Positions 1 through 7,840 are shown, numbered from the stretch's first letter. The stretch: 46,111 bases of DNA from Bdellovibrionales bacterium (GCA_028819305.1 JAPPLY010000078.1:1-46111), one strand, 5' to 3'. The notes: a model not told the origin generated them from the letters alone. Made by a program: numbers and translations.

Positions 1-136
1 GCTCAAGAAAATCAAGTCTCTGCAAAAGCCATTCTCTTTTTTGATTTTCAATTGGGTTATTTGAATCAAGTATATATAGCTGGTTGCTGATATATTTTCT
101 TTCCTGAGAAATTTCATTCAACTCATCCTTTGTCAT
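1..136 (-). CDS. Partial small hypothetical protein, C-terminus beyond left edge
   Basis: An open frame runs off the left edge on the minus strand. The 45 visible residues begin MTKDELNEISQERKYISNQL and are charged, helical-looking and without a signal peptide. An AGGA Shine-Dalgarno sequence (in AAAAGGAAAAGC) lies about 6 nt upstream of the ATG at 136. An alternative in-frame ATG at 157 lacks such a site, so 136 is preferred. I do not recognise the family. The length and start could change once sequence to the left is known. Confidence 0.45.
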   Translation of the reverse strand, partial: MTKDELNEISQERKYISNQLYILDSNNPIENQKREWLLQRLDFLE

Positions 137-321
137 TGCTTTTCCTTTTGTCCCCATCGGGTATTTTATTTTTCTGTCAATTTTTTGTTCTTTTCTCCGG
201 GGCAGCTAAGCCTTTAAATCTGGAATTTTCAAACACGACTGGTATATATAGGTGAGTTACTTTATAGGTTTAGCAAATGTTTGAAAAGTTGTTTGAATAG
301 CTTTAACACAATACAGCAGAT

Positions 322-490
322 TTATATGGTCATTCCCGTGAAAACGGGAATCCAGTCGCTCTTGCTCTTCAGTAGAGAATAGGATTCAAAAGGGCTTCGG
401 ACATGCGTTTTGCCACAAACGGGAAGGCAAATCGTTGCCTTCCCGTCCCGTGAAAGCGGAAAGCCAGTTCCATACCGTACCGGTATAAAT
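322..490. repeat. Palindromic element copy (intergenic, long form)
   Basis: The left end TTATATGGTCATTCCC matches TTATACCGATCATTCCC at 17641, and the right end reads TACCGGTATAAA. Inside are a hairpin of the form ATTCCC-N8-GGGAAT (332-351) and a second hairpin, GGGAAGGCAA/TTGCCTTCCC (about 420-446). The ATTCCC-N8-GGGAAT arrangement resembles the dRS3 repeat pattern known from Neisseria; that is a resemblance of form only. The region from 158 to 752 contains no other gene I can support. Confidence 0.7.
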
Positions 491-752
491 AAAACGCTAG
501 TCTTAGGTCCTAAATTCTCCTTAAGTCTTAATTTTTTCTCCTTATCTGTCGAAATGAAAATAAGTAAAGAAAATTTTTCTGCTTAAAGTAGCTGATTTTA
601 AGGGTTTTTATATCTGATCGCATTTGACAATTCAGGGTTTAAAAATCCAGCAACTAAGAAGGAACAAATGATGCCCAAGGGGCGCACAAAACCGCTTTTG
701 TTTTTTAGATAGATTTTGAAGGTAAAAAATAAAAAAGGATGGAGAAGGTTAG

Positions 753-1820
753 ATGAATTTCAAAAAGAAAAACAATAATTCTTTTATGCTGAGTAAAAAG
801 ATGCTCGGAAAATCCAAACCGAACTGGTTTATTATTGTGGTTTTTTATACGCTGGCTCTTTTTTTTATACCCTCTTGTGGTTTAGTTAATAGCGGAAATA
901 ATAGTTTTTTATTAGATAGTCAGGTTGGTGACCCGGGGGATGGAAAAACACCTGTTTTAGGTCCTCGTTTACAAGAAAGCCCTGACCTGGCAGATAAAGA
1001 ATGTGAAGGTAATGATCGTTGTGAAGAAGCTTGTAGAAAGATATATGAAGATACAGATTCTTATAAAGAATGTTACGAACTGACTATAGGAGAGGTCTCT
1101 AAAATAGAGGAAGTATTTCATTTTCTTGTGGAATCAGAAATAGACGATTTAGAAGATATTGATGAAGAAGACCTGGAACGATATATAAAAGTGGGTTTAG
1201 ATGGCTGGCGGGATAAAGTGATTCAAAAACAAAAAGACGAAGAGGATCGGAATGAACGATTTCAAAATACTTTTTTTTGGATTGTGGATAAGGAAAGAGA
1301 TGTCATTCCTGTCTTAGAAAAAGAAGACCAGGATAATGAGATTTTAGAAGAGATATTTTTAAGCTATTGTAATATAGGAACAGGTGACACGGCATGTAGC
1401 GGAAATAATAATTATCCTTTGGGTACGAATGCGGATGCTTGCACTACTAGTTCTGCCTTATCATTTGATTATGACTCAGGGTCTATATGTGTGCCGGGTA
1501 ATAAAAAAATCGCTTATATAAGAGAAGAGAAAAACAGAAGCTTATTTTTAGCTTTAGTGGCTGGTGGCCGTGACTTTTTTGAAAGAGCTGCTGAAAATCG
1601 TCGCTTCACCGCTTTTATTTTAGGAAATAAACTGGTTGAGAAGGCTTGCTCTAATAGAGACACTACTTCTTTTGATCAATGTGTGGCGGCTTTTTATTGT
1701 CACCAACAGCATTCCACACATCTGAATCAGGATTTTTTACGGCGCGACGATATAAAGGAAGGGATAGGAAGAGAAATTGATCTTAAAGGTTGTGATGCCA
1801 ATAATCTTGATTCTGTTTAA
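753..1820 (+). CDS. Cysteine-rich lipoprotein, paralogue 1 of a local family
   Basis: This is a predicted lipoprotein of 355 aa. A basic N-terminus is followed by a hydrophobic segment (about 25-40) and a lipobox IPSC with the acylated Cys at residue 42. The mature protein is acidic. It carries a cysteine cluster of the type C-x4-5-C-x3-C-x(~12)-C just after residue 85, and further cysteines near the C-terminus (KACSN...QCVAAFYC). The same spacing recurs in the proteins at 1853 and 6506, so the three are paralogues that probably form the same disulfides. A strong Shine-Dalgarno sequence (GGAGAAGG) precedes the ATG at 753. The gene is followed 32 nt later by its paralogue, so co-transcription is likely. 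No known domain is recognised; a surface or periplasmic role is inferred only from the signal. Confidence 0.8.
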   Translation: MNFKKKNNNSFMLSKKMLGKSKPNWFIIVVFYTLALFFIPSCGLVNSGNNSFLLDSQVGDPGDGKTPVLGPRLQESPDLADKECEGNDRCEEACRKIYEDTDSYKECYELTIGEVSKIEEVFHFLVESEIDDLEDIDEEDLERYIKVGLDGWRDKVIQKQKDEEDRNERFQNTFFWIVDKERDVIPVLEKEDQDNEILEEIFLSYCNIGTGDTACSGNNNYPLGTNADACTTSSALSFDYDSGSICVPGNKKIAYIREEKNRSLFLALVAGGRDFFERAAENRRFTAFILGNKLVEKACSNRDTTSFDQCVAAFYCHQQHSTHLNQDFLRRDDIKEGIGREIDLKGCDANNLDSV

Positions 1821-1852
1821 GAACAGAAACCCTTGGTAGAAAGAGATAAGAT

Positions 1853-3136
1853 ATGTCCTATTATAAAAAAAATATAAGAAGCTCGTTTTTACGAAATATA
1901 CATACCGTGTTTAACCTTCGGTCTCTTTTCCACGAGGTTCGGTTTTCTGGTTTATGTAAATTCCTTCCCAAGGGAAAACAAAGGTTGGATTTGGGAAACT
2001 CCTTACCAGTTTGGTATAAAGGGGCTGGTTGGTGGTTTAAGAGTATTTGTTTAATCGTACTTGTTTTAAGTCTCTTTTCTTGTGGCTTGCTGGATGGGCT
2101 TGGTTCAGCTACACCTAGGTTAAACCTTCAGGATTCTCGTTCAGAGGACGAATCGGCGGGTGTTTTTAATAACCCTTCTGGTCCCCTGGAGTCAGAAAAT
2201 GTTTGTTTTGATAACTCGGATTGTGTCCAGCTTTGTGATTCCATGTTGAACCGCTTTTCGGAGCAGGAAAAGTGTTACGATCATAAAGAAAAAGAGGTGC
2301 AGTCTTTTAGAGATACTTATAATGCCCTGGCTATCGGGAATCCAAGAAAATTAATACAAGTGGATCCAGAAAAAATAGAGAAGTTTCTCATTTTCGGTCC
2401 TGAACTCTGGAAGACCGCTATTAATGGATTTGAAAGAGGAAGGATAGAAGATTGTGAAGCAAGTGATCCAGAGAATCCTCCAGAAGACATTAGAAATTAT
2501 GAAAATTGTAAGTTTGAATACTACTATCAACAAGTGGGATATTGGAGTTCCGGGGCTTCGGCTACTTTAGAGTGGATTGCTAAAAACGATTGGTTATCTA
2601 AACTCATCCTAGAGCACGATGACGATCATATTATTATACAAACTCTTTTAGAGGTCTTGAGTAATGGAGGAAAAGGAGAAGCAGAAGATCGAGAAGAAAA
2701 AAGAGACGCAGGGGAATCAGGATATGATGGAGATAGTATTTGTGATTTAGACAGTGCTGGAGGAGATGGCAAGTTGGATTTAGATAGTCTTCCTACCGGA
2801 GTTCAGGTACCAGGGTCATATCGAGATCATTACCAAGCTTTTGGAGCCAACTGTATTGATGGTAAAAGTTTAAGTTATATGCTTTTAGCTGTGGAAGAGG
2901 ATAATAAAGACTCTGTTAATTTAGGACATCAGGTTTTAGAGGAGCTTTGTAATTCACAAGAAGCTTGTATAAGGTATTTTTACTGCCGCATTAATGATGT
3001 AGATGGGGAGTTAAATAATATAGGAACCGCTCCCACGCCTCCCGCTCCGATACTCACCCCTCTTTTTCTTTATATGAACGACTCGGGCATTAATAACTGG
3101 AACAGAGGGTATAATGACTGTGTTGGATTGTTATAA
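1853..3136 (+). CDS. Cysteine-rich lipoprotein, paralogue 2, with palindromic element in its N-terminus
   Basis: This 427-aa protein is paralogous to the products at 753 and 6506: ENVCFDNSDCVQLCD repeats their cysteine cluster, and the C-terminal part has the LCNSQEACIRYFYC arrangement. The lipobox LFSC places the lipidated Cys at residue 77, unusually far from the ATG at 1853. The extra length is explained by a palindromic element at 1900-2020, which reads in frame as residues about 17-56 ahead of the hydrophobic segment (64-76). Either the protein has a long cytoplasmic pre-signal extension or translation begins downstream. The element-derived part contains the local motif TTCCCAAGGGAA. Beyond the stop lies a decayed second copy of the gene's 3' end. 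The function is unknown. Confidence 0.75.
   Translation: MSYYKKNIRSSFLRNIHTVFNLRSLFHEVRFSGLCKFLPKGKQRLDLGNSLPVWYKGAGWWFKSICLIVLVLSLFSCGLLDGLGSATPRLNLQDSRSEDESAGVFNNPSGPLESENVCFDNSDCVQLCDSMLNRFSEQEKCYDHKEKEVQSFRDTYNALAIGNPRKLIQVDPEKIEKFLIFGPELWKTAINGFERGRIEDCEASDPENPPEDIRNYENCKFEYYYQQVGYWSSGASATLEWIAKNDWLSKLILEHDDDHIIIQTLLEVLSNGGKGEAEDREEKRDAGESGYDGDSICDLDSAGGDGKLDLDSLPTGVQVPGSYRDHYQAFGANCIDGKSLSYMLLAVEEDNKDSVNLGHQVLEELCNSQEACIRYFYCRINDVDGELNNIGTAPTPPAPILTPLFLYMNDSGINNWNRGYNDCVGLL
1900..2020 (+). repeat. Palindromic element inside a lipoprotein gene
   Basis: The left end ATACCGTGTTTAACC and right end ACCAGTTTGGTATAAA match element termini seen elsewhere in the window. The interior has TTCCCAAGGGAA, also seen as TTCCCAAGG in the trmB and lgt copies and as CCCCAAGGGAA in the hydrolase copy. 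The copy keeps the reading frame of the surrounding gene open. Confidence 0.65.
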
Positions 3137-3205
3137 CATACTTCTTTTTATATGAACGCTTCTGGAGTTAATAACTAGAACCGAAATTATAATAACTGTA
3201 TTTTT
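3063..3205 (+). repeat. Tandem duplication of a gene 3' end (78-bp period)
   Basis: The last roughly 65 nt of the lipoprotein gene (from 3063) recur, diverged, from 3142. Landmarks are TATGAACG at 3073 and again at 3151, followed by TTAATAACTGGAAC versus TTAATAACTAGAAC. The offset is 78 nt (26 codons). The second copy lies after the stop codon, so it is an untranslated, decaying tail duplicate. Confidence 0.75.
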
Positions 3206-3343
3206 TGAATTTTCAGGATTCACAGTCGGTATTTTATTCTAAAAACTGGCAAGTTTTAAAATCTTTCTCGCTGTGATTTTTAAAAGAACTTCCAAAAAGA
3301 TTAAAAGCTTATGAACTAGTGATGCTTAACCTGTGTCCCTTTT

Positions 3344-4165
3344 TTAGGAACGATCCAAAGAAATCATCTTGTTTATTTTGGAAATAATAGCAGACAGTTT
3401 GAGATCAGAAATTTTATTTCTCCTAAGAAAACTTTCCCACCTTATTTTAAGCTGTTCATTAGGTTGGGGAATCATTTTTAATTTTGTATTTCTATGTTTC
3501 ATGGTCTTATGGATAGCAGTCTTTAAAAGATTTTTGTCCATTATACTTTCTTCAATGAGACGGTAACAATCATAAAAATCTTTCATCCGGCTGTTTGTCT
3601 CTCCTAATTGCAAAATAGCTTCTAACTTTTCTGAAAAAATATACTCTGGAGTATAGCTTCTTAGTTTGACGCTTTTTTCAAACAAAGGCTCTTTTGCAGT
3701 CATAAGCTTTATCTCTAAAGGTTTAGAAACAAAAACATCTCCTCCCCCAACATCAATAGATACCTTATTTTTAATTTGCCCTAATTGCCCTTGAATATAC
3801 ACACGGTAACTAGGATATTGCTTATGTTCAAAAGGAAGTTGATTTACCTCTACTTGAGAGAAAATAAAATTATCGCCTGTATTTATTGAAGCAATGCCCT
3901 CCATTGTTTTTTTGATTTTTTCGATATTGTTTTTAACTTGGGTAAAAAGAAAATCAATGTCTTTTGTTTTTCTGCCTAAATCCAAAAACTGGGCTAAACA
4001 CATACCACCTTTAAAAATCAACTTGTCAGCATAAACGGATTTCCCAATGCGGACAAGAAACCGCTCAAGGAAAAGCATCTCTAACAATGTATTAAAAGGA
4101 GTATTCAATCTCTTTGAAATATCCTTAAGCTTATGCTTTATACTTTGTTCAGTAGATTTACTCAT
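3344..4165 (-). CDS. AbiEii/AbiGii-family nucleotidyltransferase toxin
   Basis: This 273-aa protein is the toxin of a type IV AbiE-like toxin-antitoxin system. The nucleotidyltransferase signature is clear: FKGGMCLAQF (51-60) provides the GG motif, and RKTKDIDFLF provides the two aspartates D69 and D71 for metal binding. The later segment EYIFSEKLEAIL is the conserved helix with E and K seen in this family. Family members transfer nucleotides onto RNA (tRNA acceptors for some homologues) and cause reversible growth arrest; that activity is family knowledge, not shown here. The start codon overlaps the stop of the upstream antitoxin gene by 4 nt (ATGA), typical of translational coupling. The length is close to that of known AbiEii proteins and no key residue appears lost. 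Confidence 0.88.
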   Translation of the reverse strand: MSKSTEQSIKHKLKDISKRLNTPFNTLLEMLFLERFLVRIGKSVYADKLIFKGGMCLAQFLDLGRKTKDIDFLFTQVKNNIEKIKKTMEGIASINTGDNFIFSQVEVNQLPFEHKQYPSYRVYIQGQLGQIKNKVSIDVGGGDVFVSKPLEIKLMTAKEPLFEKSVKLRSYTPEYIFSEKLEAILQLGETNSRMKDFYDCYRLIEESIMDKNLLKTAIHKTMKHRNTKLKMIPQPNEQLKIRWESFLRRNKISDLKLSAIISKINKMISLDRS

Positions 4166-4746
4166 GTTATAAGCGCCGTTATATATTCTTGAACTTTTGA
4201 AGCACGAAGTGCTTTTATATACCTATTCAGTTTATTGATGTTTGGTTTTTCTTTTCTGCCTTGAAGATATTTTTTTAGCGCTTTCATAGCTGTTTCAAAA
4301 TCAAGAAGTCTGAAAGAATCAATAATAGTTCTTTCTTTATCAAAAATTTTAACCTTAAACCCAGCCATTTTTATTGTATTTACTCCTATGTTTATATTTC
4401 TCATTCTAACTATCCGACAAAGCGGAAACTTAGCTTTGGAATGACTATTATCAACCGCAATCCAAAATTCTTTCATTATTTCATCTGTCAGGTCATAATA
4501 TACCAGAGCTGAAATAAGACAGATGGTTCCACCTCTAATATTACTAACAGCAACAGCTAGATCCTCCCATCGTAGATTTTTTTCAGCAGGTTCATAATGA
4601 GAAGAACAGTAAATGCCTCTCGCTATTCTCTCCATAGCTCCATTTGCAACATAGTAACTGAGCATACGGCGGGAAACACCTTGTTTTTCGGCTTCCTTTA
4701 TAGAGAAAAAAGGTTTTTTTGTTAGTTTTTTAATAGCTTTATTCAT
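4162..4746 (-). CDS. AbiEi-family antitoxin / transcriptional repressor
   Basis: This 194-aa protein sits directly upstream of the AbiEii-like toxin and overlaps it by 4 nt. The N-terminal part (about 10-50, with FFSIKEAEKQGVSRRMLSYY and RIARGIYC) matches the winged-helix 'AbiEi antitoxin N-terminal' domain. The rest matches the C-terminal domain of the family (SNIRGGTICLISALVYYDLT; RTIIDSFRL). In characterised AbiE systems the antitoxin does not bind the toxin but represses the operon by binding inverted repeats in the promoter. Just such an inverted repeat covers the start codon and upstream region here (4745-4793). The gene appears intact. Confidence 0.87.
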   Translation of the reverse strand: MNKAIKKLTKKPFFSIKEAEKQGVSRRMLSYYVANGAMERIARGIYCSSHYEPAEKNLRWEDLAVAVSNIRGGTICLISALVYYDLTDEIMKEFWIAVDNSHSKAKFPLCRIVRMRNINIGVNTIKMAGFKVKIFDKERTIIDSFRLLDFETAMKALKKYLQGRKEKPNINKLNRYIKALRASKVQEYITALIT

Positions 4747-4793
4747 GTAACAAATAACCCTTAAATATATTAAATGAGGGTATTTTGTTACAT
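4745..4793. promoter_or_regulatory. Palindromic candidate operator of the abiE-like operon
   Basis: Two 17-nt arms, ATGTAACAAATAACCCT (4745-4761) and AGGGTATTTTGTTACAT (4777-4793), are inverted copies with 15 of 17 positions matching, separated by 15 nt. The left arm overlaps the antitoxin start codon. AbiEi proteins are known to bind long inverted repeats upstream of their own gene, so negative autoregulation here is the natural inference. Confidence 0.7.
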
Positions 4794-5036
4794 TATATAT
4801 TTATCAGTTAGGTATGTAAAGCAAAAAAGGGTTGCCAAAAAAACAAGGCTTTCATGTAGGAAGTGTGTCAACCCCCTAAAACTGGACAAAATTGATTACC
4901 TTTGTACACCTCTCGAACCCACTCTGATAGTGAACGGGCATAGCTACAGTTTAATATAGTAACAATCAAAAAAGAGTCATCAAGAAAAAACTTTACTGAT
5001 GTTTTAGGTAGAGTGTTCTTCCCCCTAATTTACAGT

Positions 5037-5113
5037 CTCGCTGTGATTTACTTGGATAGAGCGGGAAACGGCGGGAAAGTCCGGGAAAAAAGCACGGCGG
5101 GTTGGTGTTGATT
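5037..5113 (+). repeat. Dispersed ~78-bp repeat, copy 1
   Basis: The repeat starts CTCGCTGTGATTTACTT and continues through GGGAAACGGCGGGAAAGTCC and AAGCACGGCGGG to GTGTTGATT. It recurs almost unchanged at 8790-8877. A short piece of its start (TCTCGCTGTGATTT) also occurs near 3268. It is more GC-rich than its surroundings, and no gene is evident in it. Confidence 0.75.
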
Positions 5114-5239
5114 GTACTGGATTATTCCAGTTTTTTACTGTTTTGGGATTTTCCTTTTTTCAGCCTTCAGTCCCTATTTTAAACCAAGAGGCAAAACCCT
5201 ATTTTATCATAAAGTGAAACTTTCAGTCATATTATGCTC

Positions 5240-5395
5240 AAGCTTGTCCCCGTGGAAACGGGGAGCCGAACTCGCTTTTGCCCCCCTATTCTCTTCTGAA
5301 GAACTTATCTCTATGCTTTATGCTTTGCCTTTCCGTCCTGCGAGAGCCTCGTCCCACGAAAGCCCTGTCATTTCCGCGAAAGCGGGAATCTAACT
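5240..5395. repeat. Palindromic element copy (hairpin cluster)
   Basis: GTCCCCGTGGAAACGGGGAGC forms a hairpin and is nearly identical to GTCCCCGTGAAAACGGGGAGC near 39679. At the other end, TTTCCGCGAAAGCGGGAAT forms another hairpin. The terminal TATACC motif is not clear here, so this is a degenerate or composite copy. Confidence 0.5.
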
Positions 5396-5494
5396 CACTT
5401 TTCCCCTGTAAAGCTTATAAGCTATAAAAAGATAGATTTTTCTATTTTTTTATAGTATTATTTATTTGTATGGATTGGTAAAAGGAGGTATTAA

Positions 5495-5719
5495 ATGGGA
5501 GTTAAACAATTAGCGACAAAAATAGATGAGAAAGTTAAAAACGCTTTAGATTGTTTTTGTAAAGCCAAAGGTTATAAAATTAATCATTTCATAGAAAATG
5601 CTATTTTGGATAAATTGGAAGAATACGAGGATATTTCCGATCTAGGAAAGTTACGTGCGGAATCTTTTCGTTCTTTTAATGAAGTCATTTCAAAATTAAA
5701 ATCCGATGGCCAATTATAA
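5495..5719 (+). CDS. Ribbon-helix-helix antitoxin-like protein (RelB/ParD type)
   Basis: This 74-aa protein has the layout of small RHH antitoxins: a short beta strand (VKQLATKIDEKVKNAL), a helix, a turn containing GYKINHFIENAI, then an acidic C-terminal tail that would wrap a toxin. A good ribosome binding site (AAAGGAGG) precedes the ATG at 5495. The next frame, starting at 5706 and overlapping by 14 nt, encodes the beginning of a RelE/ParE-like toxin, supporting the assignment. The antitoxin would be expected to repress its own promoter. The toxin partner is truncated, so this may be an orphan antitoxin. Confidence 0.72.
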   Translation: MGVKQLATKIDEKVKNALDCFCKAKGYKINHFIENAILDKLEEYEDISDLGKLRAESFRSFNEVISKLKSDGQL

Positions 5720-5834
5720 TATTTTTATATCCTCCACAGCGGAAAAAGCACTTAAAAAAATTCCTAAAAAAGATCGGATCAAGATAGTGCAGCTTATTCA
5801 AACATTAGCTGATGAAAATAGGTACTATGTTTAG
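5706..5834 (+). pseudogene. Truncated RelE/ParE-family toxin (42 codons)
   Basis: The ATG at 5706 lies inside the 3' end of the antitoxin gene, a usual arrangement for relBE-type pairs. The product begins MANYNIFISSTAEKALKKIP, matching the start of RelE/ParE toxins (strand 1, then the helix with KAxKKIPKKDR). It stops after ...LIQTLADENRYYV at 5834. Family members are about 85-100 aa, so the catalytic beta-sheet is absent. No continuation was seen in other frames downstream, so the toxin is probably dead. Confidence 0.65.
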
Positions 5835-5955
5835 TTAAACAGTCTAAAATTTATTGTTTATAGCTGTACTACCTTTTTTTTTAGAATTCTCTTGAAAACG
5901 AATAAACGATTTTAGTACATTATTTCTATGATATTCTTGTAAAAATGAGGAAAAA

Positions 5956-6147
5956 ATGAGTAAAGGTATTTTATTAAAACGGAACCTTTCAAATAGAGAA
6001 AAAAAACAAGCATTTTCATCTAGGACGACAGGGAAAATTGTACGGGTTATGAAAAATACTATAAAAGATCCGAGGGTTAGGAAAGAGGCTGTTTCTATAA
6101 TCAGAGCTTTGGATTTAAAGAGAATAAGAAACACTTCAAAGACTTAA
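5956..6147 (+). CDS. Small basic hypothetical protein (63 aa)
   Basis: This 63-aa frame starts at an ATG preceded by GAGGAAAA at suitable spacing. It is strongly basic, with sections LKRNLSNREKKQAF and VRKEAVSIIRALDLKRIRN that would form helices. No signal peptide or known motif is seen. It lies just after the broken toxin-antitoxin pair and just before a palindromic element starting at 6156. It could be a remnant of a mobile or toxin-antitoxin module or a chance frame. Confidence 0.4.
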   Translation: MSKGILLKRNLSNREKKQAFSSRTTGKIVRVMKNTIKDPRVRKEAVSIIRALDLKRIRNTSKT

Positions 6148-6155
6148 AAAAACTC

Positions 6156-6300
6156 TTATACCGACTTGTTTGACTCCCATTCCCCTTTTCCGCGGAGGCA
6201 AGGTGTGCGAGGGACAAGAATTTTACACCGGCTCAGTTTACAAACCGCTATCGAGGGTACAACTGAGAGGACCTGCACTCGGGTTTCAACATCCGTCATC
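6156..6300. repeat. Palindromic element copy, diverged
   Basis: The left end TTATACCGACTTGTTTGACTCCC is the family's terminal signature. It is followed by TCCGCGGAGGCAAGG and, further on, ACACCGGCTCAGTT. The right end is not resolved. The sequence to the next gene at 6506 contains nothing else recognised. Confidence 0.5.
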
Positions 6301-6505
6301 TTCTTTAGATTCATTTCAATAACATTAATAAAGAGATATACTTTAGTCTGGACTTTTAAAAAAGCTAGACTTCTGTCGAGAAGCTATGAATTTTTTTTAA
6401 GAAAGAAGATTTATTTACCGAACGGAAGTTATAATTTAAGAATTATATAATGTAAAAAAAATATAATACAGGAAGTTTTGATTTATAAAAAAAGGAAGCA
6501 CAAAG

Positions 6506-7840
6506 ATGAATATATGGAATAAGTGGTTGGCTTATATTTCACCGGTAAAATCCTTTTTACATCGCATCACTAAGAAATATGCAAACTCGGGGCTTTATTT
6601 TCTCTTGGGGAAAAAATCACAAAAACTTAGGAAACAGTTTATGTGGAGACAGGGGGCAAGCTCCATTAATATATTTAAAAAATATATAGGGCTTATCTTT
6701 ATTTGTGTGATGGGGATCTTTTTTGTTAGTTCTTCTTTTTTATCTTGTGCTCCCGGCTTTGACGATCCGGGTTCTCAAACTTCCAATAATGATGATGACG
6801 ACGACGATGATGATGATGACGATGATGAGGGAAGAAGAAGTGAGGACTGTGAAGCGGATAGCGATGATTTATGTAAAGACGATGAAAGTTGTGTAAGAGT
6901 TTGTGAGCATATTTATGCAGATCATGCCGAGGTAACAGAGTGTAAAAGCAGAAGCGAAAGACAAGTGGGCCGAATGGATAAAATTCATGATCTCCTTCTG
7001 GAAAAATTTGACAGTGTCAGTGAATTAGAAAGCAATTTAGAAAGTATTTCCGAAGAGGATGGAGATGTGAGTAAAGAGGACTTTATATGTTATCTGGAAA
7101 TCAGTGGCGACAAATGGATTGATGCAATGAAGGGCGGGTTGGGTAAAAAATTACCGGAGGATGAAACACCTCGTCGTGCCGAACAGGTAAACAGGTTGAT
7201 GGCAGTTTTAAAATGGTTTATTGAAGAACAAGAAATGACGGAGATTCTTAGAGAGGATATAGATGATGGAGATGATATTTTAGAGGCTTTACTTGTAGAA
7301 TTAGAAGATCGTGTGGCGAGGGGTTGTATTAAAGGAACATTTACTGTTCCTACTGTTGGTACTGACGATAAATATCTGTGGAATTTAGCTACTTCTGGTA
7401 ATGACCTTGAAATACAGTATTATAGTAGTGGAGCACCAAGTTCCGGTGCTATTGCTTTTGATACCAGCAAAAATGGAAAGATTTATAATGCTCTTTCCTG
7501 CCATTCTATAGACGGACGTTATAATGTGTTTTCTTATTCTGCTTTTAGAGACAAAAATGAGGTTATGTTTGAAATGGCTTTTGAGTTATTGACTAAAGTT
7601 TGTGATGTGGAAGAAAAGCCCAGAGGCCAGGAAGATAAAGCCTGTGCCAGAGCTATGATGTGTTGGACAGCCTGGCAGAATGCAAATGGGGGCAGTGATG
7701 GATCTAAATCTCCTAGTGATACAGCCAGTGGGGATTTTTGGGATATGGCTGAAAAACACAAAAGCGATTTAGATGGAGATAAAACCAGATATAATAATTG
7801 CAGTGCGGAAAATTTTGCCGAGTTCTTCGTATCCGACTAA
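6506..7840 (+). CDS. Cysteine-rich lipoprotein, paralogue 3, with a 12-aspartate run
   Basis: This 444-aa protein is paralogous to those at 753 and 1853. DLCKDDESCVRVCEHIY reproduces their cysteine cluster, and the C-terminal part has ACARAMMCWTAWQ and YNNCSAENF. The hydrophobic segment (about 60-77) and lipobox FLSC put the lipidated Cys at residue 81. An in-frame ATG at 6641 (MWRQGASS) would give a conventional signal length, so the start at 6506, although preceded by GGAAGC, is uncertain. Directly after the lipobox is a run of 12 Asp codons (6791-6826), made of mixed GAT/GAC and prone to slippage. The 3' end of the gene is duplicated downstream. Confidence 0.75.
   Translation: MNIWNKWLAYISPVKSFLHRITKKYANSGLYFLLGKKSQKLRKQFMWRQGASSINIFKKYIGLIFICVMGIFFVSSSFLSCAPGFDDPGSQTSNNDDDDDDDDDDDDEGRRSEDCEADSDDLCKDDESCVRVCEHIYADHAEVTECKSRSERQVGRMDKIHDLLLEKFDSVSELESNLESISEEDGDVSKEDFICYLEISGDKWIDAMKGGLGKKLPEDETPRRAEQVNRLMAVLKWFIEEQEMTEILREDIDDGDDILEALLVELEDRVARGCIKGTFTVPTVGTDDKYLWNLATSGNDLEIQYYSSGAPSSGAIAFDTSKNGKIYNALSCHSIDGRYNVFSYSAFRDKNEVMFEMAFELLTKVCDVEEKPRGQEDKACARAMMCWTAWQNANGGSDGSKSPSDTASGDFWDMAEKHKSDLDGDKTRYNNCSAENFAEFFVSD

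Larger units (their letters stand above)
4794..5494. other. Gene-poor spacer with repeat remnants
   Basis: No convincing gene is present. GTGTCAACCCCCTA at about 4865-4880 recurs as GGTCAACCCCCTA at 45818-45831 and looks like an insertion-sequence end, but no transposase is visible beside either copy. The spacer also contains one copy of a roughly 78-bp repeat (5037-5113) and a hairpin-rich palindromic element (5240-5395). Confidence 0.5.

Noticed and set aside
5844-6134. 96-codon minus-strand gene opposite the small basic ORF
   Set aside because: It has no ribosome binding site, and the plus-strand frame has a good one. Neither is certain.
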